DNA from: Candidatus Levyibacteriota bacterium
GTDB lineage: Bacteria; Patescibacteriota; Microgenomatia; Levybacterales; UBA12049
Assembly (NCBI GenBank): GCA_023245515.1
Contig: JAHFKE010000011.1
Coordinates: 1-23,399, forward strand
Length of the DNA stretch: 23,399 bases
Reading direction: 5' to 3'
Shown: positions 1-7,065 of the stretch, in pieces
Layout of the letters: each line of letters begins with the position of its first letter
Position numbering within the stretch: the stretch's first letter is position 1
Position numbers and translations under genes: made by a program
The notes under the pieces: generated by a model
What the model saw: the letters and a program-made list of their open reading frames with translations, nothing else
Databases searched by the model: none
What the model was told of the DNA's origin: nothing

Positions 1-893
1 TGGACTATAATCGATGGAATCACAGTCGAGTCGCTCTTCCTTATAACCTTTATACAAAAAATCCAATTATTCTTATTCCCGTTGAATTTCTTTCACCTCT
101 CCCAGTTATCAACCATGACGATTTTATTGATTACGTTTATCGTCATGAAAATTCCATATTGAGAGCAAGCCTTAGCCATGCTGTGAAGAGCAAGCTAAAG
201 AAAGAAGACATAGTCGCATTAGCAAGAGCTAATCCTGCTACGGTTGCACGGTATGTAGAACGTAAAGAAAAAGTAGGAGCTTATCCATACGACCTTAATA
301 GTGATAGGAAGGGGCTTTATAACTGGTATAAAGATGGTAAAAGTTTTGTTGAACAAAAGCCTCTTGAAATAACACCCCCTGCCAATGAGGAAGAATTCTT
401 ACAAAAGGTTCAAGGAATAGTTAACATTTTTAAGCATTTTGTAGAACATGAAAAAGGATATGAATTACTACGTGATGATCGAAACCTTCCAAGGGCAGAA
501 AAAGCGGTACAGAGATTGTTTTGGAGTATTGTAATGCATTATTGTAAAGCAAATGGTATAGATAGCACAGCAGAAGTAAATCTTGGATCTGGCCCTGTTG
601 ATTTTAGATTTTCAAATGGATATGAACAACGTCTATTATTGGAAATAAAGCTAGCTAATAATACAAAGCTTTGGAATGGACTCGAAAAACAATTACCACA
701 ATACCTTGAGACAGAACAAATAAAGAATGGTATCTTCTTGATCGTTGGGTATACTCGCAAAGAATTATCCAAAGTTAATATGGATGCTGTAGATAAAGTG
801 AATAACGTAAATGATCTGGTGAAACATAGTGGAAAGAATATTGTATCAGTAGTCATAGATGCATCTATTAAACCTTCCGCATCACGCCTGTGA
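1..893 (+). CDS. PD-(D/E)XK nuclease-like protein, 5'-truncated
   Basis: The reading frame is open from base 3 to the TGA at 891-893 (about 296 visible codons), so the true start lies upstream of the window. The in-frame TTG at 159 is an unlikely start because coding continues without a break before it. The C-terminal half carries a PD-(D/E)XK-like core: GPVDFRF with Asp codon at 600-602, then a strand ending LEIKLA with Glu at 642-644 and Lys at 648-650, followed by a helix (GLEKQLPQYLETEQ) and a hydrophobic strand GIFLIVGY. This order (D...ExK, helix, strand) is typical of restriction-endonuclease-like folds; the N-terminal region is not recognised. A role in DNA cleavage, possibly phage defence, is inference; no methylase or helicase partner is visible. 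Base composition is AT-richer than the genes downstream. Confidence 0.6.
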   Translation, partial: DYNRWNHSRVALPYNLYTKNPIILIPVEFLSPLPVINHDDFIDYVYRHENSILRASLSHAVKSKLKKEDIVALARANPATVARYVERKEKVGAYPYDLNSDRKGLYNWYKDGKSFVEQKPLEITPPANEEEFLQKVQGIVNIFKHFVEHEKGYELLRDDRNLPRAEKAVQRLFWSIVMHYCKANGIDSTAEVNLGSGPVDFRFSNGYEQRLLLEIKLANNTKLWNGLEKQLPQYLETEQIKNGIFLIVGYTRKELSKVNMDAVDKVNNVNDLVKHSGKNIVSVVIDASIKPSASRL

Positions 894-1029
894 GGCTTTA
901 TTTTCAGAATAAGAACTAATATACTTTGTCATAAGATAGCAGTATCTGAAGTCTGGTGTAGGCAGAACATCTCCTTGTCAGGAGGATAGAGGGTCCTCCA
1001 CCCCTGTCCGCTTCGCTTGGGCGACCCGC
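894..1029. other. Convergent intergenic region with hairpins and a tRNA-Asp-like stretch
   Basis: This gap lies between two convergent genes. It contains AGATA-GCAG-TATCT (about 935-948) and a perfect 6-bp hairpin GGAGGA/TCCTCC with loop TAGAGGG, which can also form a competing CTCC/GGAG hairpin. The stretch AGAACATCTCCTTGTCA closely resembles the D-arm-to-anticodon part of a tRNA-Asp(GTC), but no acceptor stem or normal T-arm can be folded around it. It may serve as a bidirectional terminator, though no T tract is present. Confidence 0.3.
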
Positions 1030-1653
1030 TCAGAGAGGATTTGTACCCATTGGAGCATCGGGGAACAAATCAGCTTTTCTTTCATCTAGCACCCTCACTG
1101 CTGCTTGATATGCATTTGTCCTTCTTCTTAGCTCTCGTGCATTATCTTTATAATGATCAACCTTCTCCAATACTTCTATTGAATGTCCATTGTGTCTTAA
1201 CCCCCGCTCAACGTTGTGACTGAAGAATTCTCTGGCTTTTTCTATACCTTCCACTGTGTCTAACTGTTGTGCTTTGACACAGTTCTGATGTTCTTCGCTC
1301 GGCCATCTACTTTCTAGAAACTCAACGTCTTTTTCTATCTCCTTTTTCGATACACCCATCCGCTTCTTATTGAATACTTGTCGGACAATCATTACCTTAT
1401 AGGAAGTTTCGGCACTAGCTTGCCTCAGTGCAAAGTGAGTCTTGATCAAGTCAACAGTAACTTCTTCCCCCGTTGCCCCTCCAAACTTCAGATCAAATCC
1501 CAAAACTTCTTTCACTGTTTGATCATCTTGAGCTCTTGCTTCATCAAGCGCTATCTCTTCTAGGGTAGGTTTTCTTTTAAAATGCTCTCTTACCTTCGTG
1601 GCAGCATCTTTCGTTGCCTGAGCAAATGATCGTCTTCCATCTAAATTTTCCAT
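1030..1653 (-). CDS. Hypothetical protein, charged and mostly helical (207 aa)
   Basis: I do not recognise a family. The protein is soluble, without signal peptide or membrane segment, rich in Lys, Glu and Arg, and predicted by eye to be largely helical. It has a single Cys (in the QNCVKAQ stretch near residue 125) and no recognisable catalytic motif. The ATG start is well supported: on the minus strand TTGATA-N17-TATACT ends 6 nt before the ATG, so the message is probably leaderless. It is monocistronic and convergent with the truncated nuclease gene. Coding status rests on length, promoter position and even amino-acid composition. Confidence 0.65.
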   Translation of the reverse strand: MENLDGRRSFAQATKDAATKVREHFKRKPTLEEIALDEARAQDDQTVKEVLGFDLKFGGATGEEVTVDLIKTHFALRQASAETSYKVMIVRQVFNKKRMGVSKKEIEKDVEFLESRWPSEEHQNCVKAQQLDTVEGIEKAREFFSHNVERGLRHNGHSIEVLEKVDHYKDNARELRRRTNAYQAAVRVLDERKADLFPDAPMGTNPL

Positions 1654-1659
1654 GCCGGA

Positions 1660-1688
1660 AGTATATCATGAGTAGGCATCTATATCAA
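1660..1688 (-). promoter_or_regulatory. Sigma70-type promoter of the 1030-1653 gene
   Basis: On the minus strand TTGATA (1683-1688) and TATACT (1660-1665) are separated by exactly 17 nt. The -10 box ends 6 nt before the ATG at 1653, so transcription should start at or next to the start codon. Confidence 0.7.
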
Positions 1689-1763
1689 TTTTTATAGGAC
1701 TTTATTCATCTGATACAAGGTGAAAAGAAAGAAATTGAACTCTCTTGCGAATCTAGTAGGGGA

Positions 1764-2219
1764 TTAAATAAGCTGTAGTTCCTTTAATTTATTTATTCCA
1801 TCCAATACTATTTGCTTGTGATCAAAGCCAATTTCTAGTGTTTCTATCTCCTCTATAGCAAACGCTTTCACATCCGTCATTCTGGGGCCGGGCTTCATTT
1901 CTCCACCAACGACTTTGCAGAGAAAGGACATAGCAACATCATGATAACGAGGTTCTCTAGTTGGGGTGTCATAGAACTTCACAAAAGATGCGAAGGACTC
2001 ACCGTCAATTAGTAAGTCTATATCCAGATTAGTTTTCTCCTTTACCGCTCTCTTGAGAGCCTCTCGAAGCGTCTCCCCAGCTTTCACGAGCGCCCCGGGA
2101 ATATGCCATTTATCGATATCTACCTCAGAGCCCTCACCGCGCTGTGCAAGAACAATTTTGCCCTCATGGACAATGATAGGATCTACTCCAATAAACGCAA
2201 ACTGTTGATCTTTTAGCAT
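1764..2219 (-). CDS. Nudix-fold protein with degenerate Nudix box
   Basis: A 151-aa protein with the Nudix fold. Nudix enzymes hydrolyse nucleoside diphosphates linked to a moiety X, using the box Gx5Ex7REUxEExGU. Here the box begins at G42 (GALVKAGETLREAL), with E49, R57 and E61 conserved. The catalytic/metal positions of REUxEE read R57-A58-V59-K60-E61-K62, and the usual Gly is N64. Two acidic residues normally needed for Mg2+ are therefore lost. The preceding WHIPG is typical of the family. GDP-mannose mannosyl hydrolases also lack part of REUxEE, so altered chemistry is possible, as is a non-catalytic nucleotide-binding role. The start lies 2 nt after the stop of the SDR gene, so the two genes are almost certainly co-transcribed and translationally coupled. 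Confidence 0.85.
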   Translation of the reverse strand: MLKDQQFAFIGVDPIIVHEGKIVLAQRGEGSEVDIDKWHIPGALVKAGETLREALKRAVKEKTNLDIDLLIDGESFASFVKFYDTPTREPRYHDVAMSFLCKVVGGEMKPGPRMTDVKAFAIEEIETLEIGFDHKQIVLDGINKLKELQLI

Positions 2220-2221
2220 AA

Positions 2222-2911
2222 CTATACTCCTCTCTCAATCACAACTTCCGCAGGAGAGATAGATACGGGGGCTTTGATGACATTGACTATTTGTTCCGCA
2301 ATATCCGCGGGCTGCATAAATGCTTCCAGATTCTTGGGCTCGTTACCTTTCCAGAAATTCGTCTGCATACCGCCGGGATAAATACCCGTCACCCGTACCT
2401 TGTTCGGAACACCTGCCAATCTCAGACTTTCAGTAAATCCGCGAAGTCCCCATTTGGCCGCACAATAAATCGTCTCATCAGGTCGGGCTTTAAGTCCTGA
2501 GGTCGAAGAAACGTTGATGATATGCCCATTCTTTTTTTCAACCATCCTCTTATATGCTTCCTGAGACGTATAGATCACACCCTTCAGATCAGTATCGATA
2601 ACATTATTTATTTCTTCCTGTGTCGTATGCTCCAAACCCTTCACCAGCCCGATGCCTACACAGTTCACCAGCACGTCAATTTTATCTGTTAAACTGTCAA
2701 CTCCCTGGAATGCACGCCCTACGCTCTCCGCGTCCTTTACGTCACAATTTATCTTATGCGCTTCAAATGACAAGTCGGAGGATTCAATGTTGCGAGAGAG
2801 GAGATAGAGATTCGGTCCTTGTTCTGATAGTTGCTCTGCAAGTGCTTTTCCCAGACCACTGGAAGCCCCAACAATAACGATATTCTTCCCAGATAAAGCA
2901 CCCTTCTGCAT
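2222..2911 (-). CDS. Short-chain dehydrogenase/reductase (SDR family)
   Basis: A 229-aa classical SDR, an NAD(P)H-dependent oxidoreductase. Visible motifs in order are the Rossmann glycine motif VGASSGLG (residues ~14-21), NCVG in place of NNAG (~83-86), NVSS with the catalytic Ser, YCAAK carrying the Tyr-Lys pair, and YPGGMQT in place of the usual PG(x)xxT loop. The length is normal for the family. The residue after the first strand (SRN) suggests NADP use, but this is weak. The substrate cannot be named. It is the first gene of a two-gene operon with the Nudix-fold gene (2-nt gap). The start is fixed by TATACT (2919-2924, minus) lying 7 nt before the ATG. Confidence 0.9.
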   Translation of the reverse strand: MQKGALSGKNIVIVGASSGLGKALAEQLSEQGPNLYLLSRNIESSDLSFEAHKINCDVKDAESVGRAFQGVDSLTDKIDVLVNCVGIGLVKGLEHTTQEEINNVIDTDLKGVIYTSQEAYKRMVEKKNGHIINVSSTSGLKARPDETIYCAAKWGLRGFTESLRLAGVPNKVRVTGIYPGGMQTNFWKGNEPKNLEAFMQPADIAEQIVNVIKAPVSISPAEVVIERGV

Positions 2912-2918
2912 CCCAATA

Positions 2919-2924
2919 AGTATA
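2919..2924 (-). promoter_or_regulatory. -10 box of the SDR-Nudix operon
   Basis: TATACT on the minus strand, 7 nt before the ATG at 2911, predicts a leaderless message. The -35 is poor: the nearest TTGAAG and TTGATT lie at 15- and 19-nt spacing. Confidence 0.55.
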
Positions 2925-3012
2925 GCACAACAACTTCTACTTCAATCAATAGTTTGCAATTAAACAAATAAATCCTTCCTTAAGACGAGCAATTGAAACC
3001 ACGTTGTCGCAT

Positions 3013-3120
3013 AGTGGGTGGCAAAAGTTAAGGGCTCCCGACAGCGCGCAGATCGTTGAGACGCGAAGCGGATCACCTAGATCGAGCACTGAGGAGAAAC
3101 AACTTTTGACAGAACCCGCT
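3013..3120. ncRNA. Candidate structured RNA / long-range hairpin in an intergenic gap
   Basis: In the 240-nt gap between the SDR and cysteine-repeat genes, AGTGGGT (3013-3019) pairs with ACCCGCT (3114-3120; one G.T pair). CAAAAGTT (3022-3029) pairs perfectly with AACTTTTG (3101-3108), and CTCC (3035-3038) with GGAG (3093-3096). The apical part is GC-rich and includes CGC-GAA-GCG. These stacked helices enclose about 60 nt and are unlikely to be chance. No promoter or T tract fixes the strand: it could be an independent RNA, a 3' UTR structure of the cysteine-repeat gene (minus strand), or part of the DNA repeat landscape. Confidence 0.4.
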
Positions 3121-3151
3121 GAGACACCTTGCGATCAAAGTATAAGAAAAC

Positions 3152-4072
3152 TTACTGCGAAAGAGGAAGGTCAACAACAGGCATATTATTACTTGGTGTA
3201 GGTTCGGTTACTTTATAGGTCGGCCTGACCAGCTTGAGCACTTTCCGCTCAAAAGCAGGGCACTTCGTAGGGTTTGCCTTACAGATCTCGTAACACTCCC
3301 TCTCTGTCACACAGGTCATACCAGCCCCTGAAGCTCTTTTCTCAGGCCTCATCATCATGGGGGGCTTACTTTCCGAATTACCTTCCTGCCCATCTTTTTT
3401 CGGATTCAAGCTCTTTACGAACTCTTTGCACCGCTGCATATTCTCAACCTTGGAACAGAAAGCATAGCAAGCTTCTTTTGAGTCGCATCCTAGCTTCTCC
3501 TTGGCACCTTTCATAACCATCTCAGCCATATTTCCCGCTGTTTTCCCCTCAGCTCTTAAGCCATTCTTTCGAGCAAATGCCATACATTTACCACGATTTG
3601 CTGGATCCTCACAAAGCGCTTTACAAGAAGCCTCATCCGAACACCCCAACTCAACTCTGGCCTGAGCAAGAAGCTTGCCTTTTTCCTGAGAATTTGACTC
3701 TGAGGTCTGCTTGTTCAATCCGTGCTTAATGGCAAAGGCGTAGCAGGCAGTTCTATGCTCAACTTGGGTACAATAAGCCTTGCACTCTGATGCCGAGGCA
3801 CAATTGCCCAACTCAGAGACAGGAAAAGTGATCTTTTGCGTAATTTCTGCCGAATTAGTCGCCCTATCACCCAACACCGCTTGTTGGAGAACATACTTTG
3901 CATAAGACCAACAAGCGGGTTTATTTTGATCAACATTACAGTATTGGCGACAATCAGAGGCACTGGCACAATTGCCCAAGTCAGCAATAGGATAGCTGGG
4001 TGCTGCCTGAACTTTGGCGGAGAATATTAAACCCAAAGATAAAAATAAAACAATTATAAGTAGCTTCTTCAT
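3152..4072 (-). CDS. Secreted cysteine-repeat protein (five 4-Cys repeats)
   Basis: A 306-aa exported protein. Residues 1-23 form a clear signal peptide (KK, hydrophobic core, A-x-A near 22-24). Five repeats follow, each with four cysteines spaced C-x5-C-x3-C-x8-C: Cys 35/41/45/54, 91/97/101/110, 144/150/154/163, 196/202/206/215 and 254/260/264/271 (last gap shorter). The consensus is LGxCxSxxxCxxYC....CxxFA. Such repeats are common in exported proteins of CPR bacteria, and no enzyme function is known to me. Two disulfides per repeat are plausible. Linkers between repeats 2-5 are charged and low-complexity. The upstream YxNPF membrane-protein gene is separated by only 26 nt of period-7 repeat and may share its promoter. 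A surface or adhesive role is inference. Confidence 0.8.
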   Translation of the reverse strand: MKKLLIIVLFLSLGLIFSAKVQAAPSYPIADLGNCASASDCRQYCNVDQNKPACWSYAKYVLQQAVLGDRATNSAEITQKITFPVSELGNCASASECKAYCTQVEHRTACYAFAIKHGLNKQTSESNSQEKGKLLAQARVELGCSDEASCKALCEDPANRGKCMAFARKNGLRAEGKTAGNMAEMVMKGAKEKLGCDSKEACYAFCSKVENMQRCKEFVKSLNPKKDGQEGNSESKPPMMMRPEKRASGAGMTCVTERECYEICKANPTKCPAFERKVLKLVRPTYKVTEPTPSNNMPVVDLPLSQ

Positions 4073-4079
4073 CTTATTC

Positions 4080-4100
4080 CTAGACCCTAACCCCTAACTT
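4080..4100. repeat. Period-7 repeat CTAGACC/CTAACCC/CTAACTT
   Basis: Three heptads that differ by a few bases fill the gap between the two exported-protein genes and run into the stop codon of the upstream gene. Same class as the repeats at 4649-4683, 6243-6351, 9061-9088, 9444-9485 and 21262-21338. Confidence 0.55.
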
Positions 4101-4560
4101 AATTTCCAAATGGATTCTGATAAGCCGTGTCAGTCGTAGTCGACACTGTTGTCTCGAAAGGATTCTCATATACTTGAGTAGGCGACACAAAAGGGTTCTC
4201 ATAGGGCTGGGTTGGCTCTTGCACCACTTGGGAAACTTGTGGAGAAACGACAGGATAAGAAGTTTGGTATGTCATTTTCTGTGAGGAGTTTGACTTGAGT
4301 ACGAAAAAGTAGACGTAAACTCCTGCCAGACCCACCAGAACTACCAATGCAATAATGCCTCCGAGAAAGTAATGATGTTCGTGCGGATGAGACTGTTGGG
4401 ATTGAGACGGCCCCTGAGCTTCTGCAGGCTGAGGCATAGATTGTTGTGGCGAAGTAGCAGAGGGGGGCATAGACTGATCTACTGGAGAGACAGATGGTAC
4501 GGGAGAACTCTGCGTGGGAGACTGAGGACTAGGCGTATTCTCACTAACGGGCTGATCCAT
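4099..4560 (-). CDS. Single-pass membrane protein with YxNPF repeats
   Basis: A 153-aa protein starting MDQPVSEN. Residues 1-60 are rich in Pro, Ser and Gln. A His patch (HPHEHH) leads into one transmembrane helix (~65-88), and the C-terminal tail carries three copies of a YENPF/YQNPF motif (~120-124, 131-135, 147-151). I do not recognise a characterised family. By the positive-inside rule alone, orientation is unclear. The ATG at 4560 is preferred over the in-frame ATG at 4569 because the latter lies inside the -10 box CATAAT, while the 4560 ATG follows that box by 7 nt, matching the leaderless pattern of neighbouring genes. Possible partner of the cysteine-repeat protein encoded directly downstream. 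Confidence 0.7.
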   Translation of the reverse strand: MDQPVSENTPSPQSPTQSSPVPSVSPVDQSMPPSATSPQQSMPQPAEAQGPSQSQQSHPHEHHYFLGGIIALVVLVGLAGVYVYFFVLKSNSSQKMTYQTSYPVVSPQVSQVVQEPTQPYENPFVSPTQVYENPFETTVSTTTDTAYQNPFGN

Positions 4561-4567
4561 ATATATC

Positions 4568-4597
4568 ATTATGATGAAGTTCTATCTACTCTGTCAA
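4568..4597 (-). promoter_or_regulatory. Promoter of the YxNPF protein gene
   Basis: On the minus strand TTGACA (4592-4597), 18-nt spacer, CATAAT (4568-4573). The -10 ends 7 nt before the ATG at 4560 and decides the start choice. Confidence 0.65.
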
Positions 4598-4648
4598 CCG
4601 CTAAGATGGGGAACAAGAAGCAATCAACAACTAATCCATCAACTAATC

Positions 4649-4683
4649 ACTAACCCTTTACGCTTTACCCTAATCCCTAGCTT
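4649..4683. repeat. Period-7 degenerate repeat
   Basis: Consecutive heptads ACTAACC, CTTTACG, CTTTACC, CTAATCC and CTAGCTT, with looser heptads upstream (from about 4620), fill the space between the YxNPF gene promoter and the stop of the VanW-like gene. Confidence 0.5.
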
Positions 4684-5384
4684 TATTTCTCCACAGAATA
4701 GACCGAGAACGTAAGCTCATCGTCCTTATATTCGAAAACAAATTTCACAGGCTTATCATTCGTATTTTCGATATACAGGTTCTGATTCTGCTCGTTAAAT
4801 GACTCACCCGGATCTGCATAAATCGATGTACCATGTACGCGGGGAACATCAGGAACATTGGCGAAATCATGCCTCACCCTCGCTTCCACCTTTAGGCCTG
4901 CGTCTCGCGCAACCCATGTCATAAGAGACGCAAAGTGACAAACTCCATCACCATAGAGATAACCGTCTGAAACGAAGCCTTCTTGAGCATTAAAATGAGC
5001 ATTTGTCGTCACAAGTTTCTTTCCCTGATATTCCGGCAGCACACCATCATGATAGGCAAATACTTCGCCTGGTTCGAGCCTAAATTCATAGGTAAATGGC
5101 TTACGCACGGAATCCCAGCTAATCTCATCAGCTTTCTTTACCGTGCCTGCCATATAATGAAGCACAAGCAGGATATTATCACGGAAGACCGTATTTACCG
5201 AAGGCACAGGGTATCTATCATTTAGCGGCATCACGTGGCTTGCCAGTTCAGACTGATTAACTACGGGACGAACTAGGGCATTCTGAGAACCCGCGGAAAA
5301 AGCCCTGTCTGTAGCAAATATCATGCCCTGAAGACCTGCAAAAAATACCAAAGTTGAACTTATAATAAGAATCTGTTTTTTCAT
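4683..5384 (-). CDS. VanW-like exported protein
   Basis: A 233-aa protein of the VanW family, found next to glycopeptide-resistance genes and widely in cell-wall contexts, with no settled biochemical function. The start MKKQILIISS begins a signal peptide or anchor of about 25 residues. The VanW core is visible: FRLEPGEVFAYHDG, then GFV and YGDGVCHFASLMTWVARDAGL (the family GGGxCQ.ST..NA motif is altered to GDGVCHFAS), then PRVHGTSIYAD and LYIEN. A TTG 18 nt upstream is in frame but is rejected because the ATG begins the signal peptide. Its own consensus promoter lies on the minus strand, diverging from the L,D-transpeptidase gene. Neighbouring wall enzymes support a peptidoglycan role (inference). 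Confidence 0.8.
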   Translation of the reverse strand: MKKQILIISSTLVFFAGLQGMIFATDRAFSAGSQNALVRPVVNQSELASHVMPLNDRYPVPSVNTVFRDNILLVLHYMAGTVKKADEISWDSVRKPFTYEFRLEPGEVFAYHDGVLPEYQGKKLVTTNAHFNAQEGFVSDGYLYGDGVCHFASLMTWVARDAGLKVEARVRHDFANVPDVPRVHGTSIYADPGESFNEQNQNLYIENTNDKPVKFVFEYKDDELTFSVYSVEK

Positions 5385-5419
5385 AATACACACAAGTTGC
5401 AAAGCAACCTATAAGAAAG

Positions 5420-5448
5420 ATTATACACTACTATAAGACTATTGTCAA
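5420..5448 (-). promoter_or_regulatory. Consensus promoter of the VanW-like gene
   Basis: Minus strand TTGACA (5443-5448), exactly 17 nt, TATAAT (5420-5425). The short 5' UTR contains a 7-bp hairpin AGGTTGC-TTT-GCAACTT (about 5394-5411) between the promoter and the ATG. Confidence 0.8.
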
Positions 5449-5493
5449 GCTTATCTCTTTACTTTGATCGAGGAGTTTAATAGTCTATAGATA

Positions 5494-6243
5494 ATGCCTA
5501 ATAAGCTCAAAGCCACAGCTAAAAGAGCTCAAGATGAACATAAGCGCAAGGATCATTTGATAATAACGTTCTTTAGCATTGGGACCTTCTTGCTATTCAT
5601 AGGTCTTTCTCTATTCCTCCAGAAAACAAGTCAGGCATTCTGTGCCAACTCAATAAGCTGCATACGAGACCTAACAGGGGCGAGAGAGGAGGCTACTGAA
5701 GGAGTATTTATGAGCAAAAGAGTAGCCGTGGCCGACATGCCAAATACGCCTAGCTTTGCCATAAATCAGGCCAAGAATGTGCTTGGAGACTCCACCTCCA
5801 ACAATAAGCATATTTATATCGACCTAACCAATCAAATACTCTATGCCTATGAGGGCAACAATCTTACCTATAAATTCCTCGTGTCCACAGGTAAATGGAA
5901 TCCCACACCAACGGGGGATTTCCGCATCTGGATCTGGCTTCGCTATACACGAATGTCAGGAGGCAATTCCGCTCTAGGCACCTACTATAACCTTCCGAAT
6001 GTGCCCTATACCATGTATTACTGGAACTCCTCCACGCCCAAAACATGGGGATACAGCCTCCACGGAGCCTATTGGCACAATAACTTCGGCCACCCGATGA
6101 GTCATGGATGCGTCAATATGCAAATTGAAGAAGCGGGGAAAATATTCTATTGGTCAAATCCGAGTGCAGGGAATAGGACATACGCGACCTCAGACATCCA
6201 AGGTCCCCTCATCACAGTCTACGGAGTCACACCAAGAGAATAG
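5494..6243 (+). CDS. L,D-transpeptidase (YkuD domain), membrane-anchored
   Basis: A 249-aa protein. Residues 1-20 are basic, 21-43 form one transmembrane helix (signal anchor), and ~104-245 form the YkuD domain: KHIYIDLTNQILYAYEG opens it, TPTGDF lies in the centre, and the catalytic motif reads HGAYW (H190) followed by SHGCVNM with nucleophile Cys206. L,D-transpeptidases make 3-3 crosslinks or attach proteins in peptidoglycan on the outer face of the membrane. The gene is transcribed divergently from the VanW-like gene. GAGGAG lies 18 nt upstream, too far for a normal Shine-Dalgarno, and a possible TTGATC/TATAGA pair ends only 2 nt before the ATG, so the start signal is unresolved. An earlier in-frame start is excluded by the TAG at 5488. 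Confidence 0.92.
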   Translation: MPNKLKATAKRAQDEHKRKDHLIITFFSIGTFLLFIGLSLFLQKTSQAFCANSISCIRDLTGAREEATEGVFMSKRVAVADMPNTPSFAINQAKNVLGDSTSNNKHIYIDLTNQILYAYEGNNLTYKFLVSTGKWNPTPTGDFRIWIWLRYTRMSGGNSALGTYYNLPNVPYTMYYWNSSTPKTWGYSLHGAYWHNNFGHPMSHGCVNMQIEEAGKIFYWSNPSAGNRTYATSDIQGPLITVYGVTPRE

Positions 6244-6351
6244 AATTAGGAATTAGGAATTAGGGGAAGCATATAATTTAATTAGTTCATAGTTCATAGT
6301 TCATAGTTATTGCTTATTGCTTATTGCTTCTTACTTCTTACTTCTTACTTC
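6243..6351. repeat. Four successive heptamer arrays, three copies each
   Basis: The gap between the convergent L,D-transpeptidase and Rpf-like genes contains four short tandem arrays of exactly 7-bp units: GAATTAG x3 (6243-6263), GTTCATA x3 (6285-6305), ATTGCTT x3 (6309-6329) and TTACTTC x3 (6331-6351). Each array is perfect and has a different unit. No T-rich terminator hairpin is seen here. Confidence 0.9.
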
Positions 6352-7019
6352 TATATTAGGCCGACACTGCGCATTCTGCTCGCACAAGCCGGGAACTGAG
6401 TAAAGATACTCGAGCGCTGGACAAGTCTCTGGACGGCATCCTTTTGTACCTCGATTGGTGCCAAATCAGCACGTTCGTAGCCTGTGTTCATACTTTTCCA
6501 TGTACCATGCGAGAATTGGAAGGCACCATAATAACCATTTCCCGTATTTTTTGCAGGATCCATTCCAGCCTCACAGCTACCAAGAAAGTTGACCTGCTCT
6601 TCTGTGAGCACCCTTGAACCTTGTGGCTGCTCAAGTGCCACAGGATTCGTAACAAAAGCCTTCTCTTGTGCGAAAGCCACGACCTGCATGGACTGCTTTT
6701 TTGCTTGAAGCTTATCGGATAACTCATTAATAAGCTCCTCAGGGGACTCCGGCTTTTCAGCACGTATCTTAAGAATAGTTCCTGCCTGAACAGCCTCAGG
6801 ATCATTTAAGGCGGTGTTATCATTCCAGAGTGTCGTCCAATACTTCTCCTCACCATATTTTACCTGAGCAATCGCTGAGAGAGATTGGGGTTTCTCCACA
6901 GAATAACCAACCCAATTATCTTGAGGGAGATTCTGAGTTAAGGGAACAATGGGAGCAGCAGACCCTGATGAAAAAAATAATGCTCCGCTTAGTGCAAATG
7001 ACAAAAGTGTACCTGTCAT
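6351..7019 (-). CDS. LysM plus Rpf-like transglycosylase (muralytic protein)
   Basis: A 222-aa exported protein. Residues 1-22 form a signal peptide, ~34-86 a LysM peptidoglycan-binding domain (SVEKPQSLSAIAQVKYGEEKYW... LWNDN... GTILKI), ~90-125 a linker, and 141-222 a resuscitation-promoting-factor/transglycosylase-like domain: FLGSCEAGMDPAKNTGNGYYGAFQFSHGTW is kept in pattern (E150 catalytic), and the two Cys (C149, C212) match the Rpf disulfide. Rpf-type domains cleave the glycan backbone during growth or resuscitation. The minus-strand promoter is consensus, and the 5' UTR carries a terminator-like hairpin, suggesting control after initiation. The 3' end meets the heptamer arrays. Confidence 0.88.
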   Translation of the reverse strand: MTGTLLSFALSGALFFSSGSAAPIVPLTQNLPQDNWVGYSVEKPQSLSAIAQVKYGEEKYWTTLWNDNTALNDPEAVQAGTILKIRAEKPESPEELINELSDKLQAKKQSMQVVAFAQEKAFVTNPVALEQPQGSRVLTEEQVNFLGSCEAGMDPAKNTGNGYYGAFQFSHGTWKSMNTGYERADLAPIEVQKDAVQRLVQRSSIFTQFPACASRMRSVGLI

Positions 7020-7030
7020 AATAAAGCAAA

Positions 7031-7056
7031 AACCAACTGCTTACAGGCAATTGGTT
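7031..7056 (-). promoter_or_regulatory. Hairpin with T tract in the 5' UTR of the Rpf-like gene
   Basis: AACCAACTGC (7031-7040) and GCAATTGGTT (7047-7056) form a 10-bp stem with one mismatch and a 6-nt loop. On the minus strand it is followed by TTTTTGCTTT and then, after a few bases, the ATG at 7019. The hairpin lies downstream of the promoter, so it could attenuate transcription into the gene. Confidence 0.5.
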
Positions 7057-7065
7057 ATGATCTGT

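Noticed and set aside
1017..1223. Plus-strand reading frame opposite the 1030-1653 gene
   Set aside because: It is antisense to a gene with a good promoter and has no start signal of its own.
2980..3010. CRISPR repeat end, because of ATTGAAAC
   Set aside because: Only a single occurrence; no second repeat, spacer or cas gene in the window.
3013..3160. RNase P RNA, because of GACAGAACCCG on the plus strand
   Set aside because: The match covers only the conserved 3' stretch. The enclosed distance is about 95 nt instead of some 280, the other conserved regions are missing, and no P1 helix can be drawn.
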